Below the pieces are notes generated by a model. It did no database searches. It worked only from the letters and a program-made list of their open reading frames with translations, and was not told the origin of the DNA. A stretch of DNA of 64,000 bases, taken from assembly GCF_014268495.2 (NCBI RefSeq), contig NZ_CP077087.1:2917501-2981500 (forward strand), in the 5' to 3' direction. The stretch is from Pseudomonas monsensis (GTDB taxonomy: Bacteria > Pseudomonadota > Gammaproteobacteria > Pseudomonadales > Pseudomonadaceae). The position numbers and the translations under genes were made by a program. This document shows, piece by piece, positions 33,221 to 43,313 of this stretch; position 1 is the stretch's first letter; each line of letters begins with the position of its first letter.

Positions 33221-33805
33221 TTACTTCTTCATGATCGAGGTGAAGAGGTCGGATTCGAGGAAGCACTGCAACCACGCCTGCAACCGCACATAAGGCGTCT
33301 GCGCAAACCACTCGCGATCCACATGCGCAAACTGCCGCACGAACGGCAGCAACGCCACATCCGCCAGACTCAAGTGATCGGCCAGCAAGTACTCACGATC
33401 GGTCAGCAGCTCATCCAGACGCTGCAAAAACAACGCGCCCTCAGCCCGATAAACTTCCATCGGCTGCTCGGGATAGCGTTCGGCGTACTTGTAGCGATTC
33501 AGATGCACCTTGAACACCTGATCATTCGCCTCGATCAACTCGGCAATCCGTGGATCACCCCCCAGTAACCAGCCCTGCGGATCATGCTGCGCCAAGGCCC
33601 AGCGCATGATCTCCAGACTCTCGTCAATCACCTGCCCACCGGCATCCAGCACCGGCACCGTGCCCTTGGGCGAGATCGCCAGCATCTCGGCGGGCTTGGC
33701 CTTGAGGCTGACTTCGACGATCTCCACCGGCACTGCGCAATAACGCAGGGCCATCCGCGCACGCATCGCATAGGGGCAGCGGCGGAATGAATACAGCGTA
33801 TTCAT
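33221..33805 (-). CDS. Glutathione S-transferase with CPYA thioredoxin-like motif
   Basis: A 194-aa GST-fold protein. The N-terminal thioredoxin domain begins NTLYSFRRCPYAMRARMAL with a CPYA active site (residues 10-13), which points to glutathione-dependent thiol transfer (omega/beta-like) rather than classical conjugation. The cis-Pro loop is GTVPVL and the all-helical C-domain starts near residue 85. Its start overlaps the stop of sbcC by ATGA, so it is the last gene of the sbcD-sbcC-gst unit. Confidence 0.93.
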   Translation of the reverse strand: MNTLYSFRRCPYAMRARMALRYCAVPVEIVEVSLKAKPAEMLAISPKGTVPVLDAGGQVIDESLEIMRWALAQHDPQGWLLGGDPRIAELIEANDQVFKVHLNRYKYAERYPEQPMEVYRAEGALFLQRLDELLTDREYLLADHLSLADVALLPFVRQFAHVDREWFAQTPYVRLQAWLQCFLESDLFTSIMKK

Positions 33806-36800
33806 TTCACCTCCAGGGTGCTCAAACCATTGCCCTGACGCTGCACCTGAATCTGCACCGGAATCCGCTCGTGCATTTCCTGTACGTGGGAAATCACCGC
33901 CACCTTGCGGCCCTGGGCCTGCAACCCGTCGAGCGCATCCATCGCCAGTTGCAGCGACTCCGGATCGAGGCTGCCAAAGCCTTCGTCGATAAACAGCGAT
34001 TCGATTTTCAGTGTGCTCGATGCCATCGACGCCAGCCCCAATGCGAGGGCCAGCGACACCAGGAACGTCTCGCCGCCGGACAACGAATGCACCGAGCGCA
34101 GTTCATCGCCCATTTCCGTGTCCATCACCAGCAGGCCGAGCATGCTGCCGCCGCGCTTGAGGCGATAGCGTTTGACCAGTTGGCGCAACTGCACGTTGGC
34201 GTGATGCACCAGCAGGTCGAGGTTGTAGGCCTGGGCGATTTTGCGGAACGTGTCACCGGTGGCGGACCCGATCAGCGCGCTGAGCCGTGCCCAACGCTGA
34301 TATTCGGCGTAGGCCTCGGCGATCTGCTGCGCCAGCGCCTGATTGGCGTTTTGCCGGCGCTGATCTTCTGCCTGTTCGGCGCGCAGTTCGGCGCATTGCT
34401 GCTCACTGATGTTGAACTGGTTTTGCAGGTCGGTGAGGGCGCTGGCCAGTTGCTCGGCATCGAGATCGCCCTTGTGCTGCGCCTGATGATCGAGCAGGCG
34501 CTGGTCGCGCTCTTGCAGCAAGACCCTGGCCTGCTCGATGGCTTTTTCATTGTGCTGCAAGCGCTGGCGCAGTTCGGCGACCTGACCGTCATCGACCCGT
34601 AGCAGATCTTCGAGGCCACCGTCATCGAGTTCCGGATGTCGGGCGCGCCAGTCGGCAATCTTTTGCGTCAGCTCGCTGTCTTCGCTTTGCAGTGCTTGCA
34701 AGCGTTCTTGCTGAGCCTTGAGTTCGGCGCCGGTCTGCACGCGTTGCGTGCGCACATCCTGTAGTTCCTGAGTCGTGCTGGTCTCGGCGCTGCGCGCCTG
34801 CTCCACGGCCTGTTCCAGTTGTTGCTGCCAGTGCTCGGCGCTGCTGTGTTCGCCGAGCAGTTGCGCGAGTTGGGTCTGGCAGGCCTGTTGCTGCGCGGCC
34901 AATGTGCTGAACTGCTGCTCGGCGTTTTGCTGCTGCTGGACGCGGCTCAGTTGGCGGTCCTGTTCCTTCTCCAGCGTCTGTTGACGTTGCTGCTGTTCGG
35001 CCAGTTCTTCCTTTTGCTGCTCGACCTGCGCCAGACGCTCGGCAATCTGCCGGTCCAGCTGCATGAACGTCGCCGCCGGCTCGAGGCGCAAGGCCTCAAG
35101 CGTGTCCGCTGCAAGCAAGTTGCCGAACGCCGCGAGTTCTTCGTCGAGACGCTGACGATCGCTGCTCAACTCTCGCTGCTGATTGCTCAGGTGCTGCGCC
35201 GCTTGCTGGTGCGCGGTTTCGGCCTGGCGCAATTGCTGAGTCAGACGCGCCGCGTCCTGTTGCAAGGTGAGCAGGGCGCTCTGGCGCTGTTCGTCCTGGC
35301 TGATGCTCTGGTTCAACTGCTCGTTTTGCCGGGTCAGCCAGGCATCGCGTTTGTCGGCGTCCTGATTCAGTAACTGAGCCGCCAGCGGATGCGCGTCGAG
35401 GCTCGGCGCAAGCGCCTGTTGCTGCGCGGCCAGTTGTTCCTGCTGTTGCAGCAGTTCCTTTTGCTGAGCGATCACGCCACCGACTTCAGCGCGCAGTTCG
35501 ATGAGCTTTTCCTTGAGCTGATCGACCACCTGCTGAGCGTTGGCCTGTTCGCTTTCATCATGGCGGCCGAGGCTTTGCAGCAAGGCTTCGGGCTGATGAT
35601 AGGGGTGCTCGTTGCTGCCACAGACCGGGCACGGTTGGTCGTCCTGCAACTGCGCGCGCAACTCTTCGACACTGGCACTGCGCGCCAGACGCTGGCGTTC
35701 GAGCAGTTCGCGGGTGACGTTCAGGGTTTGTTCGGCGACCGTCAGCTCGGCTTTGGTTTTTACCCCGTCCTGGGTCAGGCGTTCGCGTTCCTGCTGGGCG
35801 CTGAGCTGGCGTTGTTGCAGCTCGGCGCTGCGCTTGTCCAGCTCCTGCTGGCTGACCCACAACCGCGACAGGTCTTCAATCGCACGCAGTTGCTTGCGGT
35901 TGTCCTGCAGCAGCGTGCCGAGAATGCCGATCTGTTCGGCGACGGCATCGGGTTCGGCGCCGGCCTCTTTGAACAGCACTTCAAGTTGCTGTTTCTGTGT
36001 GGTCAGCTCTGCGGCGCTGCGCGTGGCGTTTTCTTCGAGGCTCGCCAGTTCCGTCTGACCTTTGTTCAAACGATTGCCGATCAACATCAACTGTTGCAGG
36101 CGATCGCGGTAGGCATTCCAGGCGTCGCTCAGCGGCGCCAGATGAGCGCTTTGCTCAAGCTCGGCGGCGATGCGTTGCAGGCGTTCGGCGACCTGGCTCT
36201 GGTTTTCCAGCAGGCCTTGAATGGCGTTGTGTCCCTCAGTGCAGGCCTGCTGCGCATTGAGCCTGGCTTCGGCGCTTTGGGCGACTTCCTTGGCCAGACG
36301 GGCGAGGGTGCTTTGCTCTTCAAAGGCCTGACGCAACAGCGGCGCGTTTTCGCTTTGTCGTTGTTGTGCTTCGCTCAGGGCGATTTTCGCCGCTTCGAGG
36401 TTGTGCTCCAGCTGCGTCTGGCGCTCAGTCAGTTCGGCGTGTTGCCGGGTGTGCGCGGCGATTTGCGCGGCCAGTGGCGTCAGTAGGGCATCGAGTTCGG
36501 TTTTGCGCGCGAACTGGTGTCGTTGTGGGCCGAGCTGCTCCAGGCGCGTCAGTTTCACCCGCTCGCCAGCCAGACTTTCCGAATGTTGTTGGGCACTGTG
36601 CAGTTGCTCGGATGCAGCTTGCTGCGCGTCTTGCAGCACCCGCAAGTCCTTGAGCCAGCTGTGCTGCTGTTCAAGTTGCTTGAGCTGCGCCTGTTGCTGT
36701 TTCAATTGCTGTTGCGCGGCGTTGAAACGCTGATCCAGTTCAGCCCGGGCCTCGGGCGCCAACGGGGTCACGCCGGTGGCCTGATCCTGCAATAGCTTGT

Positions 36801-37443
36801 GCGCTTCGCGGGCCTCTTTGGTCTTGTCGAAGGCGCGACGGCCGAGGCGGGTGTACAGCGCGGTGTCGGTGAGTTTTTCCAGCAGCTCGCTGCGATCGTT
36901 GTCGTCAGCCTTGAGGAACGCGCTGAACTCGCTCTGCGCCAGCAGCACGGCGCGGGTGAACTGTTCGAAGTTCAGGCCGAGGGCAGCTTCCAGTTGAGTT
37001 TTGTATTCGCCTTTCTGGCTGGCGAGCAGTTGATCCTGGTCGATGTCGCGCAGGCTCTGCCGGCTGGCCTGCAACTTGCCGCCGGCCTTCTCGCGGGCAC
37101 GGTTGGCTTCCCAGCGCGCACGGTAACGACGGCCATCGACGCCGACGAAATCCACTTCTGCATAACCTTCACCGGTGCCACGTCGCAGCAAGGTGCGCGG
37201 GTCGCCGGTGGCGATTTCGCCGTCGGCATCCGGGACTTTGGCGTCACGGCCGGTGTTGTTCAGGCGCGGCACGGCGCCGAACAGCGCCAGGCACAGGGCG
37301 TCGAGCAGGGTACTTTTACCCGCGCCCGTCGGGCCGGTGATCGCGAACAAACCGGCGCTGGCCAATGGTTCAGCGGTGAAATCAATCTCGAACGGCCCGG
37401 CCAGCGAGGCGAGGTTTTTCAAGCGAATGGCGAGAATCTTCAT
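33802..37443 (-). CDS. sbcC: SbcC, ATPase subunit of the SbcCD nuclease
   Basis: A 1,213-aa SMC-like ATPase that with SbcD opens hairpins and cuts protein-blocked DNA ends. Walker A GPTGAGKSTLLDALCLALFG is near residues 36-55. Two very long Gln/Glu-rich coiled coils flank the zinc hook CPVCGSNEHPYH (around residue 604). The C-terminal signature SLSGGETFLVSLALALGLAS and Walker B SLFIDEGFGSLDPESL complete the ATPase. It is coupled to sbcD by an ATGA overlap. Activity against palindromes is of note in a genome this rich in inverted REP elements. Confidence 0.97.
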   Translation of the reverse strand: MKILAIRLKNLASLAGPFEIDFTAEPLASAGLFAITGPTGAGKSTLLDALCLALFGAVPRLNNTGRDAKVPDADGEIATGDPRTLLRRGTGEGYAEVDFVGVDGRRYRARWEANRAREKAGGKLQASRQSLRDIDQDQLLASQKGEYKTQLEAALGLNFEQFTRAVLLAQSEFSAFLKADDNDRSELLEKLTDTALYTRLGRRAFDKTKEAREAHKLLQDQATGVTPLAPEARAELDQRFNAAQQQLKQQQAQLKQLEQQHSWLKDLRVLQDAQQAASEQLHSAQQHSESLAGERVKLTRLEQLGPQRHQFARKTELDALLTPLAAQIAAHTRQHAELTERQTQLEHNLEAAKIALSEAQQRQSENAPLLRQAFEEQSTLARLAKEVAQSAEARLNAQQACTEGHNAIQGLLENQSQVAERLQRIAAELEQSAHLAPLSDAWNAYRDRLQQLMLIGNRLNKGQTELASLEENATRSAAELTTQKQQLEVLFKEAGAEPDAVAEQIGILGTLLQDNRKQLRAIEDLSRLWVSQQELDKRSAELQQRQLSAQQERERLTQDGVKTKAELTVAEQTLNVTRELLERQRLARSASVEELRAQLQDDQPCPVCGSNEHPYHQPEALLQSLGRHDESEQANAQQVVDQLKEKLIELRAEVGGVIAQQKELLQQQEQLAAQQQALAPSLDAHPLAAQLLNQDADKRDAWLTRQNEQLNQSISQDEQRQSALLTLQQDAARLTQQLRQAETAHQQAAQHLSNQQRELSSDRQRLDEELAAFGNLLAADTLEALRLEPAATFMQLDRQIAERLAQVEQQKEELAEQQQRQQTLEKEQDRQLSRVQQQQNAEQQFSTLAAQQQACQTQLAQLLGEHSSAEHWQQQLEQAVEQARSAETSTTQELQDVRTQRVQTGAELKAQQERLQALQSEDSELTQKIADWRARHPELDDGGLEDLLRVDDGQVAELRQRLQHNEKAIEQARVLLQERDQRLLDHQAQHKGDLDAEQLASALTDLQNQFNISEQQCAELRAEQAEDQRRQNANQALAQQIAEAYAEYQRWARLSALIGSATGDTFRKIAQAYNLDLLVHHANVQLRQLVKRYRLKRGGSMLGLLVMDTEMGDELRSVHSLSGGETFLVSLALALGLASMASSTLKIESLFIDEGFGSLDPESLQLAMDALDGLQAQGRKVAVISHVQEMHERIPVQIQVQRQGNGLSTLEVK

Positions 37444-38684
37444 GGCTGCTCGCCCTCCAGTTGTACGTCTTGCAGCAGTTCGGCGAAGTCCTTCAGCGTC
37501 TGCTCATCGACCTCGTTGCCGTAGTTGTCGAGCCAGGCGCGACTGAACAGTTCCTGCGGGGTGAGTTGGTCGAGTTCGATCAGCGCGGTGCCATCCTCCT
37601 CACCGTCTGCACCACGGTTACCGGCGTATTCAGCGGCGATGCGCACCAGCCGCACGGCTTTGCCTTGCAACGCGGTTTCAACTTGATGGCGCAAGTCCGG
37701 CTGCGGCTCGTCGAGGCGCACACGCACTTCCAGCCACGGCTGGCGCTGGGTTTCGGCGAGCAGGTCGATGTTTGGCAGGTCCGCCAGTTGCAGGAGGATC
37801 TCGGCCAGCGGTGCCGGGCCAATGCGTTGCAGGTTGACCGAGCGCGGAATCAGTTTCGGCTCGACGCTGACCAGGGTTTCGCCGTCGAGGATGACGTCGA
37901 GGATCTGGTGTTGATAGCCAATCTCCGAAAACGACAACGGGATCGGCGAGCCACTGTAGCGAATGCGTTCTTCACCGTTGACCTTCTGCGGCTTGTGCAA
38001 ATGGCCGAGGGCGACATAACTGATGCTCGGCCCGAACAGGCTGGCGGGCAGGGCTTCGGCATTGCCGATGATCAGGCTGCGCTCGGAGTCTTCCGACACC
38101 GAACCGCCGGCCATGTGCGCATGGCTGATGGCGACCAGCGCCTGACCGGGCTGGCGTTTGGCGTTGGCCGCCTCGATCAGCCATTCGTGCACTTGGCCGA
38201 TGCCACGCAAATAGTTATCGCCCAGATGCGCGCCAGTCACCTCCGCCGGACGCAGGAACGGCAGCGCCAGGCACCACGCGGCGACTTCTCCGGTTTTATC
38301 CGGCAATGGCAGCAACAAACGATCGGCATCCAGTTGCCCGTCATCCAGCCACAACACCCGACCCAGCGCATGCGTGCGCAAACGGCGCATCAACGGCGCG
38401 GGCAGTTCGATCCGCGAGCCGGAATCGTGGTTGCCGGCAATCATCACGATGGTCAGCAACGGCTGCTGTTCGTGGGCGCTGACGATGAAATCGTAGAGGC
38501 GTTCCTGGGCTTTGACCGGCGGGTTGACCGTGTCGAAGATGTCACCGGCGATCAGCAGCACGTCCGGCTGCGCCAGTTGCAATTGACGCAGCAGCCATTC
38601 GAGGAAGCACGCATGTTCGAAATCGCGCTCCTGGCCGTGCAGGTTTTGCCCAAGGTGCCAGTCGGAAGTGTGGAACAGACGCAA
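37440..38684 (-). CDS. sbcD: SbcD, nuclease subunit of the SbcCD complex
   Basis: A 414-aa Mre11-type metallophosphoesterase. The phosphoesterase motifs are in order: DWHLGQNLHG (residues 8-17), IAGDIFDTVNPP, IAGNHDSGSR, SHAHMAGG and ALGHLHKPQ, giving the dinuclear Mn site. The capping domain follows from about residue 280. First gene of the unit with sbcC and the GST. The AT-rich stretch just upstream may hold its promoter. Confidence 0.97.
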   Translation of the reverse strand: MRLFHTSDWHLGQNLHGQERDFEHACFLEWLLRQLQLAQPDVLLIAGDIFDTVNPPVKAQERLYDFIVSAHEQQPLLTIVMIAGNHDSGSRIELPAPLMRRLRTHALGRVLWLDDGQLDADRLLLPLPDKTGEVAAWCLALPFLRPAEVTGAHLGDNYLRGIGQVHEWLIEAANAKRQPGQALVAISHAHMAGGSVSEDSERSLIIGNAEALPASLFGPSISYVALGHLHKPQKVNGEERIRYSGSPIPLSFSEIGYQHQILDVILDGETLVSVEPKLIPRSVNLQRIGPAPLAEILLQLADLPNIDLLAETQRQPWLEVRVRLDEPQPDLRHQVETALQGKAVRLVRIAAEYAGNRGADGEEDGTALIELDQLTPQELFSRAWLDNYGNEVDEQTLKDFAELLQDVQLEGEQP

Positions 38685-38866
38685 GGTGGACTCCGCAACA
38701 GTAAAAGAGGTAATGGCCGCTGGAAAATGACGGCGGCGAAAGAGGGGAGAGTTTACAGATTATTGCGGCAGGAGGGCTGATGTGGCGACAGCGGTGCTGG
38801 GCCGTGGAGGTTGTGGCGAGGGAGCAAGCGCCCTCGCCCCGGAATTCCCTGCATTCCGGGGACGGT

Positions 38867-40504
38867 TTATTTCGGATAAAGCGGCGGCAAGCCGCTGTCA
38901 GCCACCGGGTCTTGCACCCGCTCCGCCGCTGGAATCGTGCGAATCGCCCGCCACAGATCCTCACCTTGCCAGTGCTGGCCGGTTTCGCTGTACAGCGCGC
39001 CGTTGAGGCCGTCGAGTGCATCCGACAGCGGTACAAAGCGCGCCGCCATATCCGCAAGCGTCTCCGGCTGCTGCCGCGCCCACGCATCCAGCGCCTGCCG
39101 CGTCGCTTGCGGATCATTGGCCTGGCACGCCCGTTTGATGTCGTCCATCAAGGTGCGCGGGCTCGGCCCGGTTTGCGCGGCACGATGCACCGCCGGTTGC
39201 CAGCGTGCGCGCCACCACAGGCCGAAGCCGAGCAGGGTGGTGCAGGCCAGAATCAGCGTGCTGAGTTTCCACCACCACAACACATCGTTATCGACGACGC
39301 CCGGTTGCAGGTTGCCGGTCGGCGTATCGACCTGCAGGCTCGGATTGTTCGCCACTTGCAGGGTGCGCGCGGGCAGGCTGGTATGTTCCAGATGGTCTTC
39401 GAAGGTGTTCCACCACACCACGTACACGGTCGGCAATTCGATCGAACCGCTGCGGCTCGGCACCAAGGCTTCGCGCTCTTCGCGGCTGCCGACCAGGCCG
39501 CGGTCAGTGCTCTGGTTGCTCAATACCGGTTGATCGGGGTAGCGGCGCAGGCCGTTGACGTCGGTGCCGGGCAGGGTCGGCAGTTGCGAACTGGCCAGCC
39601 CCTCGACCCGCAGCGTCAGGCTGCGGGTCAGGGAGTCGCCGACTTGCGTGTGTTCCGGCTCCGGGTTCCAGCTCTCGCTCAGGCTCAGGCTGCGCGCCGG
39701 TAACCATGGTGCGTCGACCGGGTAGGTCAGGGGTTTGGGTTTGACCGTCAGCGGGATTGGCGAAGAGCTGACGCGCATCAGCTTGCCTGGTTTCGGGCCT
39801 TGTGCGGTCGTGTCCTGCGCGGGCTGCGTGTCGACCAGCGTGGCGCTGAAAATCTGCGGCGCGATGGTCAGCAAGCCGCTGTGCTGCGGGTAGATCGCAT
39901 AGCGCATTTCGATCACGCCATGGCGCACGCCGTTGATGTCTTTCTCATAGGTGCGGGTGTCGCCGAGCTGCTCGATTCGCGCATCGGCGATTTGCAGCGG
40001 GGTCAGGCTGCTGTCGTCGTACAGCGACACCGAATGGTAGATGCGCAGGGTCAGGATCGCCTGGGCCTGCACATAGACGCTGGACTGATCGAGGCTGGCC
40101 TCGATGAACACCGGGTCGAGGTTGTTTTTCTCTTCGCGGGTGTCGCTCTCGACCACTTGCACGGTGATCGGCTGGCTCTGCACGTCACCCAGTTGCAGCG
40201 GCGGAATCACCACGCTGCCGTTCTCTTTCGGCAGCAGGGTAATGATCCAGCGGGTGGTTGCGCGGTTGTCGCCATTGAGCGTGTTCAACTGGTTGACCTG
40301 GCGCGTGCCACGCACTTCGAACAGCGCTTCCAGCGGCGTCAGGTCAGGTTTGCCGAACTGGGTGACATCGTTGGTTTCGAGGGTGAGCTCGACCGTCTCG
40401 CCGGAGTTCAGGCGACTGCGATCCACGCTGGCCGTCAGCTCGGCCGCCTGGGCGGTGGCCGTGCAGATCAGCAGGGGCAGCAAGAGAGCGGTGAAGCGGG
40501 TCAT
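38867..40504 (-). CDS. batD: BatD protein (oxygen tolerance family)
   Basis: A 545-aa exported protein with signal peptide MTRFTALLLPLLICTATAQA, a large periplasmic BatD region of immunoglobulin-like repeats (ELTASVDRSRLNSGETVELT onward), a membrane helix near residue 425 (WKLSTLILACTTLLGFGLWW) and a cytoplasmic tail. It overlaps the batBC stop by ATGA. Last gene of the moxR-bat operon. A GC-rich hairpin (GGCGAGGG..CCCTCGCC, 38815-38838) lies just beyond its end. Confidence 0.92.
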   Translation of the reverse strand: MTRFTALLLPLLICTATAQAAELTASVDRSRLNSGETVELTLETNDVTQFGKPDLTPLEALFEVRGTRQVNQLNTLNGDNRATTRWIITLLPKENGSVVIPPLQLGDVQSQPITVQVVESDTREEKNNLDPVFIEASLDQSSVYVQAQAILTLRIYHSVSLYDDSSLTPLQIADARIEQLGDTRTYEKDINGVRHGVIEMRYAIYPQHSGLLTIAPQIFSATLVDTQPAQDTTAQGPKPGKLMRVSSSPIPLTVKPKPLTYPVDAPWLPARSLSLSESWNPEPEHTQVGDSLTRSLTLRVEGLASSQLPTLPGTDVNGLRRYPDQPVLSNQSTDRGLVGSREEREALVPSRSGSIELPTVYVVWWNTFEDHLEHTSLPARTLQVANNPSLQVDTPTGNLQPGVVDNDVLWWWKLSTLILACTTLLGFGLWWRARWQPAVHRAAQTGPSPRTLMDDIKRACQANDPQATRQALDAWARQQPETLADMAARFVPLSDALDGLNGALYSETGQHWQGEDLWRAIRTIPAAERVQDPVADSGLPPLYPK

Positions 40505-42237
40505 CGAGTGTTTTCCTGATCCTGATGTTGTTGCTGTTCGTACCAGAATTTGCGTCGCAGCAATTCCCCCGGATCGTCCGGGATCTTGCCCAGCCATTGT
40601 TCCAGGGCCTGACGTTGCTCGCCTTCGAGGTTGTTCTCGCTCGGGCGCAGCGTCGGCACGGTGTCCGTTTGTTCTTCCTCATCGCTGCCTGGCACTTCGT
40701 TGGGGCCTGGCTGCGGCGGTGCGGTTGCGGGCGGTTCGCTGGCCGACTCGGCGGGATGCGCCTCGCTCTGGGTCTCGCTGTTCACCGCCGGGGGCGGTGC
40801 GGTCGCCGGCGGTGGTTCGTCGCCGGGCAGATTCTGCTGCGCCGGGGATTTTTCCGGCTCGGGTGGCGGCGGGGTGCGTTTCTGCTTCAGCAGGTTTTCC
40901 ACCAGCGCCTTGTTGGTCTGCGCCGGACGCAGATCCGGTTGCAGTTCCAGCGCCTGTTCATAGGCGTCGATGGCCGCTTCCAGCTCACCGCTTTTCGCCA
41001 GGGCGTTGCCTCGATTGTAGTGGGCGCGGGCATCGCTGCCTTCGGCGAACCGCTGGGCGGCGCCACTGTAGTCGCCGGCCTCGTACAACGCTACCCCTTG
41101 CCACTGGTGATCTGCGAAATGTTGTGCGGCTTCGGCCGGGCGCTTCTGTTTGAGCAAGTGCAGGCCTTGTTGGTCGGGGCGCAGCCACAAGTCCTCGAAG
41201 TCAAAAGCGTAGCTGGGTTGTGGCAGGCACCACAGCAGCGGCAGGCAGAACAACCACCCACGGCGCCCGGCGCAAGCGGCGAGCAACAGCAGCGGCAACA
41301 ACAGCCAGTAACCCTGATCGGCCCACGTGTCGAGACGCACGGTCTGGCCGTCGTTGCGCAAGCTGCGCGGGCCGTTAAGCAGGCCGAGGCTGCCCAAGTC
41401 GCTTTCGTCCAGACGCGCAGCGTGGTATTCGCCGCCAACGCTGTTGAGGAAGGCTGCAAGCCCCGGGCTGTCGAGTTGCGGGACGCGGATCGCGCCTTGT
41501 TCGTCCTTGAGGAAACTGCCGTCCTCCTGGGCGATCGGCGCACCTTCGGCGGTGCCGATGCCGAGCATCAGCAATTGTGGCGATTGCCCGCTCAGTGCCC
41601 GGCGAATGCCTTGGCGTTCTTCTTCATCCAGCGACGAGCCGATCAACAGAATCCGCCCCTGACCAAGCGCGCCCTGTTTCAGCAGGGCCAGCGCTTTACT
41701 CACGGCCAGATCAGCGCGATGGCCGCTTTCCGGCATCAACGACGGCTTGAGTGCGTCGAGCAGATTGCGACTGGTCGCCAGGTCATCCGACAGCGGCACC
41801 AGCGTGTGCGCGCTGCCGGCGTAGACGACGATGGCGGTCTGCGCATCGCTGCGCGCCTGCAACAGGTCGAACAGCTTGCGCCGCGCCTGTTCCAGGCGAG
41901 TCGGTGGTGAGTCGGTGGCGAGCATCTCCGGGGTCAGTTCGAGGATCACCACCAGCGGGTCGGCGGGTTTCTGGCTGGTCTGTTCGACCCGCTCCCAACT
42001 CGGCCCGAGCAACGCCAGAACGGTCAGCAACCACGCCGCACCGAGGGCGACCCACGGCAACTTGCTGTCGCGGCCATTACCGCCGCTGAGCAGGGTGGCA
42101 TGAAACGCCGGCGGCAGAATCATCTGCCAGCGCCCGGCACGTTTCTGCCGATGCCAGAGTTGCCAGAGCAGCCAGCCGAGCAGCGGCAACAGCAGCAACC
42201 ACCACGGACGGAACCAGTGCGGCCAGAGCGCGATCAT
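40501..42237 (-). CDS. batB: BatB/BatC fusion: von Willebrand A domain plus TPR
   Basis: A 578-aa membrane protein. Two N-terminal helices, then a VWA domain (about residues 85-290). Its MIDAS is degenerate: ILELTPEML replaces D-x-S-x-S. Another membrane helix follows (LLLPLLLLAACAGRRGWLFC, near 315), then TPR repeats (about 370-440) and a Pro/Glu-rich tail. Bacteroidetes encode BatB and BatC separately; the fusion is usual in Pseudomonas. Likely a scaffold with BatA in the inner membrane, loaded by the MoxR ATPase. Confidence 0.93.
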   Translation of the reverse strand: MIALWPHWFRPWWLLLLPLLGWLLWQLWHRQKRAGRWQMILPPAFHATLLSGGNGRDSKLPWVALGAAWLLTVLALLGPSWERVEQTSQKPADPLVVILELTPEMLATDSPPTRLEQARRKLFDLLQARSDAQTAIVVYAGSAHTLVPLSDDLATSRNLLDALKPSLMPESGHRADLAVSKALALLKQGALGQGRILLIGSSLDEEERQGIRRALSGQSPQLLMLGIGTAEGAPIAQEDGSFLKDEQGAIRVPQLDSPGLAAFLNSVGGEYHAARLDESDLGSLGLLNGPRSLRNDGQTVRLDTWADQGYWLLLPLLLLAACAGRRGWLFCLPLLWCLPQPSYAFDFEDLWLRPDQQGLHLLKQKRPAEAAQHFADHQWQGVALYEAGDYSGAAQRFAEGSDARAHYNRGNALAKSGELEAAIDAYEQALELQPDLRPAQTNKALVENLLKQKRTPPPPEPEKSPAQQNLPGDEPPPATAPPPAVNSETQSEAHPAESASEPPATAPPQPGPNEVPGSDEEEQTDTVPTLRPSENNLEGEQRQALEQWLGKIPDDPGELLRRKFWYEQQQHQDQENTR

Positions 42238-43313
42238 CGGCGCCTCCGCAGACGCAGACGCTTGAGGCGCTCGCGCCAGTCAGGCAACGGACTTTGCAGA
42301 TACAGCTCCTTGGTGAACAGGCGTTGCAGCGGATTGTCCGGCCACAACTCGCGAGCGACCAGCAACAGGCTCAGCCACAGGGCGAGGGCCAGCGGCCACT
42401 GATACAGGGCTTGCGCCGGGCGCGCCTCGGTCGGTTGCTGGGTCACCGGCTCGAGCTGATCGAGGGTGTCCTTGATCGCTTGCAGTTCCTTGCCGTCATG
42501 GGCGCGGAAATACTGGCCGCCGGTGGCCTCGGCGATGGCTCTGAGTGCCGGCTCGTCGAGGTCCAGGCTCGGATTGACTCCGAGCAGGCCGGTCGAGCCG
42601 CTGTCCTCGGGATTGGCGCCAATGCCGATCGGGTAAATCTTCACGCCTTCGCTGGCCGCCAGTTTCGCCGCCGTCAGCGGATCAATCTCGCCACCATTGT
42701 TGGCGCCGTCAGTGACCAGAATCAGCACGCGGCTTTGTGCCGGACGCAGGCGCAGGCGTTTCAGGGCCAGACCGATGGCGTCGCCGATGGCAGTGTTCTT
42801 GCCGGCGATGCCGATCCGCGCTTCGTCGAGCCAGACCCGCACGGTGTGACGGTCGAAGGTCAGCGGCGCCTGCAAATAGGCCTTACTGCCGAACAGGATC
42901 AAGCCAACGCGGTCGCCATCGCGGCTTTCCAGAAAGTCGCCGAGCAGGTGCTGCACCAGCGACAAGCGACTGACGTCTTCGTCCTGCCACTGCATGTCGG
43001 GGAAGTCCATCGAACCGGACACGTCCACCGCCACCAGCAGATCACGGCCACTGGCGGCAATCGGCAGCGGCTCGCCGAGCCATTGCGGGCGCGCGGCCGC
43101 GGTCAACAGCAATAACCACAGCAACATGAATGGCGCCTGCTGACGCCACGCCGGCAGATTGGCCCGGGCGCGACGGCGGGCGAGGCCTTCAAGGTCCGAG
43201 AGAAAGCTGACTTTCAACGCCGGCTCGCCACTGTCGGCCACCGGCAGCACAAGACGCATCAGCCACGGCAGCGGCAACAGGGCAAAGATCCACGGCCAGG
43301 CGAACTCAAACAT
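42234..43313 (-). CDS. batA: BatA: membrane-anchored von Willebrand A protein
   Basis: A 359-aa protein with N-terminal membrane helices (WPWIFALLPLPWLMRLVLPV and a second near residue 60), a VWA domain with an intact MIDAS (VDVSGSMDF near residue 92, TDGANNGG later) and a C-terminal helix (LYQWPLALALWLSLLLVARE). It overlaps batB by ATGA and DUF4381 by 8 bases. The intact MIDAS here, against the degenerate one in the BatB partner, suggests BatA is the metal-dependent binding subunit. Confidence 0.94.
   Translation of the reverse strand: MFEFAWPWIFALLPLPWLMRLVLPVADSGEPALKVSFLSDLEGLARRRARANLPAWRQQAPFMLLWLLLLTAAARPQWLGEPLPIAASGRDLLVAVDVSGSMDFPDMQWQDEDVSRLSLVQHLLGDFLESRDGDRVGLILFGSKAYLQAPLTFDRHTVRVWLDEARIGIAGKNTAIGDAIGLALKRLRLRPAQSRVLILVTDGANNGGEIDPLTAAKLAASEGVKIYPIGIGANPEDSGSTGLLGVNPSLDLDEPALRAIAEATGGQYFRAHDGKELQAIKDTLDQLEPVTQQPTEARPAQALYQWPLALALWLSLLLVARELWPDNPLQRLFTKELYLQSPLPDWRERLKRLRLRRRR

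Noticed and set aside
38815..38838. GGCGAGGG/CCCTCGCC hairpin as the batD terminator
   Set aside because: Good stem but no T-tract on the minus strand; mentioned only as a feature of the gap 38685-38866.
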